From: Bretschneidera sinensis
Lineage: Eukaryota > Streptophyta > Magnoliopsida > Brassicales > Akaniaceae
NCBI GenBank assembly: GCA_023935145.1
Contig: CM043704.1
Coordinates: forward strand, 98,388,873 to 98,452,872
Direction: 5' to 3'
Length of the DNA stretch: 64,000 bases
Part shown: piece by piece, positions 26,016 to 35,840 of the stretch
Position numbering within the stretch: position 1 is the first letter of the stretch
Layout: every line of letters begins with the position of its first letter
Made by a program: the position numbers and the translations under genes
Notes under the pieces: model-generated
Told to the model about the DNA's origin: nothing
Seen by the model: the letters and a program-made list of their open reading frames with translations, nothing else
Database searches by the model: none

Positions 26016-27676
26016 TGTAACGACTCATCCCGGGTTGGCCACCCTAGAGATGGTGTTGTCATATTTTGAAAATCCCAACACGATACATATATGCAACAAG
26101 AAAAATAACACAAATAAATCTTTTTACATCAATTCTTGACCCTCAACAGGGGAGATACATCATTCTGATCTTGATTTAAACATTATACACAACAAAATAT
26201 GCATAAATATTTACAAATAATTTTTTATTTTATTTTCTTATTAGTATGTGGACACGCACGTGGCTTACATATAATGATTTTGTCTGAACCTCAACTCACC
26301 AAACTATTTGTACTACCTACTACCTGAAATCATTGTACAATGAGGGATGAGCTTCACAAGCTCAGTGAATTAAATTTAGTAGAAGTATTCAATTTGTATA
26401 CATAGTCTTTTAATATTTAATCATTTATATCTCATAAAATTTGATAATAGCATTCTCTATCAATCTCTTCTTCTTATATATTTGTTCACCTTAAAACCAT
26501 CAATTATCTCATAATCACCTCGTTATGAGGTTCACAACATAAAGTCTACCATTTAGATGGTTCTTATCATATCATACTTCCATGTTTCTTTCTCATTATA
26601 ACTGTCTCTCTGTGAGATTCATTCATCTATAAATAAATTTACAATAACAAACAACACTTCAGCATTTCAGTAATACAATCAATATTTAAAACAGATGCAA
26701 TGCATGAATTATTATTAGGGAACGTCTTCCCACATGTTGACATATTTTTATCTTAAACCGGCCCCCTCCTGTTTCTTTTATTTTATGCATATGCATATGA
26801 ACAATGATATGAAATATGCATATGAACAATAATATAAAAACAAACATGAATTCAAATATTTAAATTAACTATCCTGATTATTCTCAAATTATTATTTGAA
26901 AAATTTCACTAAATTTCTCTCATCATAAACCATATCAAATCATCAACCATAGCTCATCAAGATCCACCAAATTTTTTCTTCTCATAATTCATATTAAATC
27001 ATTAACCATAGTTCATCAAAAATTTCACTTATCACCTTTATTATTAAATCGACTCATTATTCCAATAATATTATTTCTCATAAAATAATTCTCTACACAT
27101 CCACTATTCCTATCATACCTATCAACCAACTTTCATCTATCATCAAATCATAAGTTAATGATTTATTCTAATATTATCACTATATATTTCATATTTATCT
27201 TGCTTACTTAAAGTAAATCTAACTCACCACGTAGCACTTAGAGCTACCCGTGGATCACCTCCTTGCCTTTTCTGCTCCTCTCAGTAATTTTTCTCGGTTG
27301 TTGATCGTCAACACCTGGTATAATATTTAAATTAAAATTTTAATTTATTCTTCAATTTTTCATAATTCAAACCCTTTGAAAATTCCCACTTTGAATTCTG
27401 GGGAATTTCATGTATGCTAAATTTCAAAAAATAAACTTCATGTTATTACCTTCTGTTTTTCTTAGAGCTTCCCGTGACTCTCTATACAATTCTTCTGTAA
27501 ACTTCTTCAAAATTTTGCTCTTTCAACATTTCTTTCAGTCCCAAAGTGTTTAGAGAAATAGAGTAGTTTGAATTGTAGAAGGAAGTAAACAAAACAGAAT
27601 TTAGAAAGAAAGAAATAAATTGAATATATATATAAAACACCACCTGCCACCATTTTACATTTGTAAACCATGCAGG

Positions 27677-27729
<53 letters not shown>

Positions 27730-28055
27730 CCACCTGCCACCATTTTACATTTGTAAACCATGCAGGGATGTAAGATTCTCTTGACGACACCTGGACTCCA
27801 GGTGTCATCACGGTTTTGGTTGTATTTTTTTTAAACAAATTTTTTTTCTTTTCTTTTTTTCTTCTCTACGCTGGACGCGTTTAGCTTTTTTTTTTTTTCA
27901 ATTTTGGTTGTAACTATGCCCCCACGCGTCCAATCTTTTTTTAAAAAAATTATTTTATTAAATACTAAATCCTTCACGTATATATATTATTTTAATTTCA
28001 TGTCATATTTATTAAATTATTTCTTTACCCTTACTTTACAAAAACGGGTATTACA
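26016..28055 (-). repeat. 5' LTR of the Tekay-type element
   Basis: This LTR is 2040 bases long, starting tgtaacgactc and ending ggtattaca on the + strand. It contains a (TA)n tract at about 27678-27723. A segment containing caccacctgccacc is present on both sides of the tract (about 27635 and 27724), a local duplication absent from the other LTR. The LTR would hold the promoter for minus-strand transcription. Confidence 0.92.
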
Positions 28056-28237
28056 ATGATGTATTTGGATTATTTCTCATTATTAGTTTATGTTTATTTA
28101 GGTGTTTTTTTTTAAACTATGTCAAGGATTGCATATAAAGATAGTAATAAATATGAGTTTTGATTATTAGGTAAATTATCATCAATTACATATCATTCAG
28201 CTAAATTTATGTGGTATATGATATTTACTTACCATAT

Positions 28238-28400
28238 ACTCTCTCAATCTCATATTATTAGTCTATTTTTCTCTTTTGAGATATGATATCCTAATACACT
28301 ATCAAGTTTCTATAATTAATAAATGATACATTTTAAATTTTCAATAATACCCTTATCATTATAAAATTTTTCTTTAATAAATACATACGTGGACATACAT
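28238..28400. mobile_element. Stowaway-like MITE relic in the unit 3' flank
   Basis: The left end reads tactctctcaatctcatatta and is followed by ttagtctatttttctctttt, a pattern typical of Stowaway/Tc1-mariner MITE ends beginning at a TA. The opposite end is not clear. The same relic is at the same place in the two following units (about 30938 and 34300), so it predates the unit duplications. Confidence 0.4.
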
Positions 28401-29488
28401 AGATAAACATATATTTACACATTAAATTTGAACAAATAATAATTGTTGGTAGTAATTAAATATATATATTTTTTTATTTCTATAAATATTTGATTCAACT
28501 TTATTGGATTAATAATTCATTAACCTAGCGTTTGACTTGTGTATGATTAATGAAGTAGATTAATATGTTATTGCAGTAAAGATAAACCTGATAGTATCAA
28601 TTCACATAATTAAGTGTTCCTCATATTAAAACAGTTCAAAATTACAACATATAAGATAACCACAATTTAATAAATATTAGAGTTACGTATATTTAATCAA
28701 TATTGACCATTATGATATTCTATTACGATGTCTAATTTTGAGAAAAATGATATCATGAATCGAATCTAGAACATGCTCTCACAAATTAAAAAGGAGGTAT
28801 GAGCACGATAATTTCTTTCCAATTAGCAAGTACCTAAACCACATAATATGAGCTTGCATATATATGCAAAGTTTAACATATCAATTGTTGCAGTTCCTTT
28901 AAACATGCATTTTTTTTGCTCAAAAAATTTGTACATGTACTACAGTAAAGTTTCCATTGAAGCATTTGAAATATGAAAGTTTATTTTTGACCAATGTTAA
29001 AGATCATCACGGTCTAAATCTTTATCATTGAAAGCTAAAATTTCACATGTAAAACCTTAGTTGTACAAAAATGTGACTGCACCAAATTGGAATTGGATAA
29101 TACCAAGAGATGACATTTCAAATCTTTGCGTTTCAATAAATAGTTTGCTTCAATATTCATATTACCTAAGAACCAAAACATTAACAGAACTCTTCAATGT
29201 ATATAGACAAAAATCTTCAATGTATATATATAGACAAGCAATCTTGTTACCAATTGTCATGATAATATGAGATTTTATCATTCATGTTATAAGCTGTCTA
29301 TTATGCAAGAAACCAAATAAAACCTTCGCCAACTCACCAAATATAAAGTGTCTTAATGACATTGCAACTTTATGTACCCCATCCCTAGATTTCATCTTAT
29401 CATGTGTTAACAACATTGCTATAAATGGAATTGATTTGAGCACACATCTCTGTCATGAAGTTTTCAATTACTTTTACATCTAAAACTC

Positions 29489-29496
29489 TATATAAA
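29489..29496 (+). promoter_or_regulatory. TATA box of MADS copy 3
   Basis: TATATAAA begins 87 bases before the ATG at 29576. It is followed by gcaaaggttgtttgg, where transcription should start. The same box stands at the same place upstream of copies 2 and 4 and in the ghost unit, and is mutated in copies 1 and 5. Confidence 0.75.
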
Positions 29497-29575
29497 GCAA
29501 AGGTTGTTTGGTTGAAAAAGACACACAAATCTTCCCCTTCCGATATATATATTTTTTTCAATCATTTGCTTAGCC

Positions 29576-30424
29576 ATGCCTAAAACAAAGTTGAAGCTCG
29601 AGTACATCACAAATGATTCTGCCAGAAGGTCTACCTTCAACAAAAGGAAGAAAGGCCTGATGAAGAAGGTCAGTGAAATAAGCACCCTTTGTGGTGTAAA
29701 TGCATGTGCTATCATTTACAGTCCTTACGACACTCAATCTGCTGTTTGGCCTTCCCATGTAGGAGCCCATCGCGTGCTTGCTGATTTTATGCAGATGCCT
29801 GATATGGATCAGAACAAAAATATGGTGAACCAAGACAGTTTTCTCAGGCAAATGATCACCAAATCAACTCTTAAGCTCACTAAACAACAAAGGGACAATC
29901 GTGAGAATGAGCTGACTCAAGTTATGTTCCAGAGCCTTGTTGGGAGAGGCTTGGAACACCTCAACATGATGGATTTGAACGATCTCGGTCGGTTGACTGA
30001 TCAACACTTAATGGAGGTTCTTAAGCAGAGAGAGTTGCTGATGAGAAATATGGCTTCTCCTCAAGTGGTTGTACAAGCAGCAGGAGCACCACCACCACCA
30101 GAAGTGACAGCAGCAGTACAACAACCACCACCAGCATGGACAACAGTAGCACCAACACCTCCAGCATTGGCAGCACCTCAACCACCAGCAGCAGTGACAT
30201 CAGCAACAACACCAGATGCAATGCTTAGTAGTGCTGTAGATCAGACACTACATGCGGATCAGAGACCATGTTTGGAGATGAACATGGAATCAATGCAGTG
30301 GCAAACATGGCTCATGGAAATGATGAATCCACAAGATCTTACTGGATTTGGTGGGAAGGACGTGATTCCGCCTTATGAGGATACCAACTCAAATGCTCTT
30401 TGGTCTAATGGCTTTCTCCCTTGA
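29576..30424 (+). CDS. MADS copy 3: intact AGL80-like (M-gamma type I) MADS-box protein, 282 aa
   Basis: This is a predicted nuclear transcription factor. AGL80 and PHERES relatives act in the central cell and endosperm and bind DNA as dimers with M-alpha or other type I partners; the role here is inferred from family. Residues 1-60 form the MADS domain (MPKTKLKLEYITNDSARRST, RKKGLMKKVSEISTLCGV). Residues 60-100 carry the M-gamma signature (YSPYDTQSAVWPS, MPDMDQNK). About 100-155 is helical and charged (LVGRGLEHLNMMDLNDLG). About 160-215 is a Pro/Ala/Val-rich low-complexity tail, and the end is a conserved TLHADQRPCLEMNMESMQ segment closing with SNGFLP. The gene is a single exon, as usual for type I. 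The start is the ATG shared with copy 4 and aligned to AGL80. The TATA box lies 87 bases upstream. It is one of only two open copies in the array. Confidence 0.92.
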   Translation: MPKTKLKLEYITNDSARRSTFNKRKKGLMKKVSEISTLCGVNACAIIYSPYDTQSAVWPSHVGAHRVLADFMQMPDMDQNKNMVNQDSFLRQMITKSTLKLTKQQRDNRENELTQVMFQSLVGRGLEHLNMMDLNDLGRLTDQHLMEVLKQRELLMRNMASPQVVVQAAGAPPPPEVTAAVQQPPPAWTTVAPTPPALAAPQPPAAVTSATTPDAMLSSAVDQTLHADQRPCLEMNMESMQWQTWLMEMMNPQDLTGFGGKDVIPPYEDTNSNALWSNGFLP

Positions 30425-30937
30425 AGGAATGAAGGGAAATAATAAATCTTAAATGTGTTGTTTAGTGACTTAAGATATTTCTTTTAATTTCGTACATTTT
30501 CTTATGTTTTAGTCTATCATAATATCACACAGTTGCTTTCTTTTATTTTAAATTCAATGAACTTAAAATGATCCCTCTACTGTCCTGCGTTATTTCAACT
30601 TCAATTTATGTTTGTCATTTTGATTATTGGAAGATGAGATGACTACGCGTAAATGACACATATCTTTGAAAATTTTGCTTCTTCATTATCATACAGAGTA
30701 AATCACAAGATTTATTACATATTAGACATTGTGACATCATAAAGAAACAAATCTACGATGTATTTGGATTAGTTCTTATCATTAGTTTATGTTTATTTAG
30801 GTGTTTTTTTTAAAACTATGTCAAGGATTGCATATAAAGATAGTAATAAATATGAGTTTTGAGTATTAGGTAAATTATCATCAATTATATATCATTCAGC
30901 TAAAATTTTGAGGTATATGATATTTACTTACCATATA

Positions 30938-31085
30938 CTCTATCAATCTCATATTATTAGTCTACTTTTCTTTTTTGAGATATGATATCCTAATACATTA
31001 TCAACTTTCTATAATTAATAAATGATACATTTTAAATTTTCAATAATACTCTTATCATTATAAAATTTTTCTTTAATATATACAT
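30938..31085. mobile_element. Stowaway-like MITE relic, unit 3
   Basis: This is the same relic as near 28238 and 34300 (tactctatcaatctcatatt, then ttagtctacttttctttttt), at the corresponding place in this unit. The far end is unclear. Confidence 0.4.
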
Positions 31086-32860
31086 ACATGGACATACATA
31101 GATAAACATATATTTACACATTGAATTTGAACAAATAAATAATTGTTGGTAATAATTAAATATTTTTTTTATTTCTATAAATATTTGATTCAACTTTATT
31201 GGATTAATAATTCATTAGCCTAGCGTTTGACATGTGTATGATTAATGAAGTATGTTAATATGTTATTATATTTGACGATTAAAAGAAAAATCTATATAAA
31301 TAATGCTTACTAGATGAAAGAAATTATATAATGAAATAAAAGATAACCAGTATTATAATAGTGTAATGTGGTGGGACTTGGAAAAAAGTGTGAGATGTCT
31401 AGTTCAACTATTCAACACCTCATTAGTCTCACTTTTTGCCATGTTATTTACATAACAATATATTTGAACTGGGATGAAAAGAGGAAAGAAGTAAGAACCC
31501 AACTATCTGTGAAAAGAAAAAAGTGATTTCAAGATGATCCTCACTGTTGGTCTTCCATTATTTTGAGTGATTTACTCTTGGCAATTTTTCACGAAGGAGG
31601 TCTTCGATCAACCCTACCATTTCTCTTTAATTAAAAAAGATATTAGAATGATCTGATTACATAGATCGTAGGATTCAAATTCTGTGTCAATTTTTGAAAA
31701 ACCAAACGGCTCTATGTATGGGGACATCATATTTAATGAATGCCACGTGAAGCTTGTATATCCATAAGACAAACTTAATATTACTATTCGATTTATTGAA
31801 CTCTTTTTTTAAAAGATTAAGCCAACAGTTTTACCATGATGATGTGTCCCATGCTCTGCTTCAATTTTTTTTTTTGATAATCGGAATCTTAACCTCTTTC
31901 ACTTGAGTTATTGCAGTAAAGATAAACATATAATTAAGTGTTCTTGCAAAATTCTGTGTCAAATTTTTTTTTGATAATCGGAATCAATTCACATAATTAA
32001 GTGTTCTTGCAAAATTACAACATATAAGATAACCACAATTTAATAAATATTAAAGTTACGTATATTTAATCAATATTGACCATTATGATATTCTATTATG
32101 ATGTCTAATTTTGAAAAAAAAATGATATCATGAATCGAATCTAGAACATGCCCTCACAAATTAAAATGCAGGTATGAGCACTATCATTTCTGTCCCATTA
32201 GCAAGTACCTAAACCGCGTACAATATGAGCTTGCATATATCTACAAAGTTTAACATACCAATTGTTACAGTTCATTTAAACATGCATTTTTTTCTTTAAA
32301 AATTTGTAAATGTACTGCAATAAAGTTTCCATTTAAGCATTTGAAATATGAAAGTTTATTTTTAACCAATGTTAAAGATCATCACGGTCTAAATCTTTAT
32401 CATTGAAAGCTAAAATTTTCCATGTAAAACCATAATTGTACAAAAATATGACGGCGTCAGATTGGAATTGGATAATACCAAGATGACATTTCAAATCTTT
32501 GCGTCTCAAAAAATAATATGCTTCAATATTCATATTACCTAAGAACCAAAACATTAAGAAAACTCTTCAATGTATATAGACAAAAATCTTCAATGTATAT
32601 ATAGACAAGCAATCTTGTTACCAATTGTCATGATTTAAGATGAGATTTTATCATTCATGTTATAAGCTGTCTATTATGCAAGAAACCAAATAAAACCTTC
32701 GCCAACTCACCAAATATAAACTGTCTTAATGACATTGCAACTTTATGTACCCATCCCTAGATTTCATCATATCCTGTGTTAACAACATTGCTATAAATGG
32801 AATTGATTTGAGCACACATCTCTGTAATGAAGTTTTCAATTACTTTTACATCTAAAACTC

Positions 32861-32868
32861 TATATAAA
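32861..32868 (+). promoter_or_regulatory. TATA box of MADS copy 4
   Basis: TATATAAA begins 69 bases before the ATG at 32930. The spacing is shorter than in copy 3 because the T-rich leader just before the start codon is missing here. Confidence 0.75.
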
Positions 32869-32929
32869 GCAAATGTTGTTTGGTGAAAAAAGTCACACAA
32901 ATCTTCCCCTTCCAATCTATTGCTTAGCC

Positions 32930-33796
32930 ATGCCTAAAACGAAGTTGAAGCTTGAGTACATCACAAATGATTCTGCCAGAAGGTCTACCTTCAACAAAAG
33001 GAAGAAAGGCCTGATGAAGAAGGTCAGTGAAATAAGCACCCTTTGTGGTGTAAATGCATGTGCTATCATTTACGGTCCTTACGACACTCAACCTGCTGTT
33101 TGGCCTTCCCATTTAGGAGCCCATCGCGTGCTTGCTGATTTTATGCAGATGCCTGATATGGATCAGAACAAAAATATGGTGAACCAAGACAGTTTTCTCA
33201 GGCAAATGATCACCAAATCAACTCTTAAGCTCACTAAACAACAAAGGGACAATCGTGAGAATGAGCTGACTCAAGTTATGTTCCAGAGCCTTGTTGGGAG
33301 AGGCTTGGAACACCTCAACATGATGGATTTGAATGATCTCGGTCGGTTGACTGATCAACGCTTAATGGAGGTTCTTAAGCAGAGAGAGTTGCTGATGAGA
33401 AATATGGCTTCTCCTCAAGTGGCTGTACAAGCAGCAGGAGCACCACCACCACCAGAAGTGACAGCAGCAGTACACCAACCACCACTAGCATGGACAACGG
33501 TAGCACCAACACCTCCAGCATGGGCAACACCTCAACTACCAGCAGCAGTGACTGTACCAGCAGCAGTAGCATCAGCAACAACACCAGATGCAATTGTTAG
33601 TAGTACTGTAGATCAAACACTACATGCGGATCAGAGACCATGTTTGGAGATGAACATGGAATCAATGCAGTGGCAAACATGGCTCATGGAAATGATGAAT
33701 CCACAAGAGCATACTGGCTTTGGTGGGGTGGACGTGATTCCGCCTTATGAGGATACCAACTCCAATGCTCTCTGGTCTAATGGCTTTCTCCCTTGA
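32930..33796 (+). CDS. MADS copy 4: intact AGL80-like (M-gamma type I) MADS-box protein, 288 aa
   Basis: This is a near-identical sister of copy 3, with the same domain order: MADS domain at 1-60, a PYDTQPAVWPSHLGAHRVL region, the LVGRGLEHLNMMDLNDLG helix region, a Pro/Ala/Val-rich tail, and a C-terminal NMESMQWQTWLMEMM segment. It differs by six extra residues in the tail (VTVPAAVASATT against VTSATT) and scattered substitutions, none in the basic RRSTFNKRKKGLMKK stretch. The frame is open farther upstream (to 32873), but the ATG at 32930 is chosen because it aligns with copy 3 and AGL80 and lies downstream of the TATA box. The expected role is DNA binding and regulation in female gametophyte or endosperm, by family. 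Confidence 0.92.
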   Translation: MPKTKLKLEYITNDSARRSTFNKRKKGLMKKVSEISTLCGVNACAIIYGPYDTQPAVWPSHLGAHRVLADFMQMPDMDQNKNMVNQDSFLRQMITKSTLKLTKQQRDNRENELTQVMFQSLVGRGLEHLNMMDLNDLGRLTDQRLMEVLKQRELLMRNMASPQVAVQAAGAPPPPEVTAAVHQPPLAWTTVAPTPPAWATPQLPAAVTVPAAVASATTPDAIVSSTVDQTLHADQRPCLEMNMESMQWQTWLMEMMNPQEHTGFGGVDVIPPYEDTNSNALWSNGFLP

Positions 33797-35054
33797 CGTA
33801 ATGAAGGGAAATAATAAATCTTAAATGTGTTGTTTAGTGACTTAAGATATTTCTTTTAATTTGGTACATTTTCTTATGTTTTAGTCTATTATAATATCAC
33901 ACAGTTACTTTCCTTTATTTTAAATTCAATGAACTTAAAATAATCCCTCTACTGTCCTGCATTATATCAACTTCAATTTATGTTAATCATTTTGATTATT
34001 GGAAGATGAGGTGATTACTGACACATATCTTTAAAAATTTTGCTTTTTTATTATCATACAGAGTAGACCACAAGCTTTATGACATATTAGACATTGTGAC
34101 ACCGTGAAAAAACAAATCTATGATGTATATGGATTAGTTCTTATGTTTAGTTTATGTTTGTTTAGGTGTTTTTCTTAAAATCATGTCAAGGATTGCATAT
34201 AAAGATAGTAATAAATATGAGTTTTGATTATTAGATAAATTATCATCAATTACATATCATTCAGCTAAATTTATGAGGTATATGATATTTACTTACCATA
34301 TACTCTCTCAATCTCATATTATTAGTCTACTTTTCTTTTTTGAGATATGATATCCTAATACATTATCAACTTTCTATAATTAATAAATGATAAATTTTAG
34401 TTTTTTCAATAATACTCTTATCATTATATACATACATGGACATACATAGATAAACATATATTTACACATTAAATTTGAACAAAAAAATAATTGTTGGTAA
34501 TAATTAAATATATTTTTTATTTCTATAAATATTTGATTCAACTTTATTGGATTAATAATTCATTAGCCTAGCGTTTGACTTGTGTATGATTAATGAAGTA
34601 TGTTAATATGTTATTATATTTGACGATTGAAAGAAAAATCTATATAAATAATGTTTGCTAGATGAAAGAAATTATATAATAAAATAAAAGATAACAAATG
34701 TTATAAATGTGTAATGTGGTGGGACTTGGAAAAGAAGTGTGAGATGTCTGAAGTTCAACTATTCAACACCTCACTAGTCTCACTTTTTGCCATGTTATTT
34801 ACATAACTTTATATTTGGACTGGGACGAAAAGAGGAAAGAAGTAAGAACCCAACTATTTGTGAAAAGAAAGAAGAGTTAAGCATATGGACAAAAAGATAG
34901 TTAATTAGTGGTTTTATTTTTAAGAAATGTTGAGCTTGGGCCATGGCCCGAAGTGCCCAGGTAGAGGCTTTGCTTCTGCATATTAGGATGCTAAATGCAA
35001 AGTGCACAATCACTTAATATGAACTCGAACTTATGGATATTATTGATTAGGAGG
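33797..35054. other. 3' flank of MADS copy 4, up to the Tat-type insertion
   Basis: This is a conserved unit flank with a Stowaway-like relic near 34300-34430. A palindromic GGGCCATGGCCC lies near 34937-34950 at the point where one unit gives way to the next. The flank is cut at 35054, and continues at 47225 with tttcaagatgatcc, beyond the 12-kb insertion. Confidence 0.7.
34300..34430. mobile_element. Stowaway-like MITE relic, unit 4
   Basis: This is the third positional copy of the relic (tactctctcaatctcatatt, then ttagtctacttttctttttt). It is slightly shortened by a deletion near 34425 relative to the other units. Confidence 0.4.
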
Positions 35055-35764
35055 TGATAGGGCCTAAAAAACACTGGCCCAAATAGACACCAAGGCCCAA
35101 ACAAACCCCAGGCTCGGTAAGTTTGTTCTGGCCCAAGCAAACGCCAGACCAGTCTCAAACCTGCGGCCCAGATAAGTTCGGACCCCCAGAAGGGTGACCC
35201 AGCCCAGTTGACTCAAAGAACACTCCGGCCCGGACAAACAATCAAGTATGCTCCACGGCCCATCAAGAATCCCCAAACCCGCGAAGAATGACCCAGCCGA
35301 CCCACACCAAGATCTCCCCTATCAACACTAGCCACCCTACAGGGACTAGCCACTCCACAACCCTATGGCCGCCCACCACCCTACGGCCGCCCTACGGTGT
35401 CCTCTCTCCTAGGCTCGCAATCATATCCTCTCCACCAGCAGACGACTATAAATAAGCCAAGGTATGGACATAACAGAGAGAGATTAAGGTGAACGCACAC
35501 ACCCCACTTGATTTTCTAAAGAGTCCTCGGTTCCTCTCTCGAACCCGCGACTCCTCCCTTGAATTCATGCTAACTTAAGCATCAGAGTACCTTCGGAGGT
35601 CTCCCCTTCCCCTCCTTCCGAGGGCCTTCAATTTGTGCTTGTCACTTGTGCAGGACCTAGGCTGAATCACCTTCCGGGCCGAGCCCAGCTCACAAGACAT
35701 GCGGATCCCAGTCCACACCAGCTCGACCAGCCACGTCAGCACCAAAGGATATAAGGCATCAACA
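35055..35764 (+). repeat. 5' LTR of the Tat-type element
   Basis: This 710-base LTR carries a TATAAATA box at 35447-35454. It is G+C-rich compared with the flanking array. It ends ggcatcaaca directly before the primer-binding site. Confidence 0.95.
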
Positions 35765-35766
35765 GA

Positions 35767-35784
35767 TTGGTGCCGTCTATGGGA
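35767..35784 (+). other. Primer-binding site of the Tat-type element
   Basis: TTGGTGCCGTCTATGGGA lies two bases inside the 5' LTR. A TGG-GCCGTCT-TGGG core is usual for this group of plant elements. I do not assign the tRNA. Confidence 0.8.
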
Positions 35785-35840
35785 AACAACAATCTCTCGC
35801 TACAATAGAAGCGAAGAAGTGAAAGAACTCATCTGTCAAG

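Larger units (their letters stand above)
19617..28055 (-). mobile_element. Tekay-type chromovirus LTR retrotransposon (8.4 kb, degraded)
   Basis: Two LTRs of about 2.04 kb flank a 4.4-kb interior. A perfect target-site duplication ATGAT lies at 19612-19616 and 28056-28060. The element reads on the minus strand: the 5' LTR is 26016-28055, followed by an initiator-Met tRNA primer-binding site, gag, protease, RT, RNase H, integrase and a C-terminal chromodomain-like tail next to the 3' LTR (19617-21654). LTRs begin TGTAATACCCG and end CGTTACA on that strand. The protein order, LTR ends and integrase C-terminus (NVFHVSLLRK) fit the Tekay/Del chromovirus lineage. It landed in the 3' flank of MADS copy 2; the sequence on the far side continues that flank. 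Stops and frame breaks make it non-coding. Confidence 0.93.
28056..29575. other. Rejoined flank between MADS copies 2 and 3
   Basis: From 28056 the 3' flank of copy 2 continues (gtatttggattattt). Near 28565-28578 it changes abruptly into the middle of a 5' flank (gcagtaaagataaacc), skipping about 1 kb that other units have between these points. A Stowaway-like MITE relic lies near 28238-28400. Upstream of the gene, the block 29281-29480 is strongly conserved in every unit. Confidence 0.65.
30425..32929. other. Inter-unit region between MADS copies 3 and 4
   Basis: It begins with the conserved 3' flank (aataaatcttaaatgtgttg and the following 800 bases), then a Stowaway-like relic, and joins the next 5' flank at about 31530 (tttcaagatgatcctcactg). 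A patch at 31866-32015 contains short local duplications (ataattaagtgttcttgc twice). The last 300 bases are the conserved promoter block. No other gene is seen. Confidence 0.65.

Noticed and set aside
27482..27838. Minus-strand ORF with a Tyr-Ile repeat
   Set aside because: It is translated from the (TA)n tract inside an LTR.
32873..32929. Upstream extension of MADS copy 4 (19 residues before MPKTK)
   Set aside because: It begins within the leader just after the TATA box, is absent from copy 3 and AGL80, and the ATG at 32930 aligns across copies.
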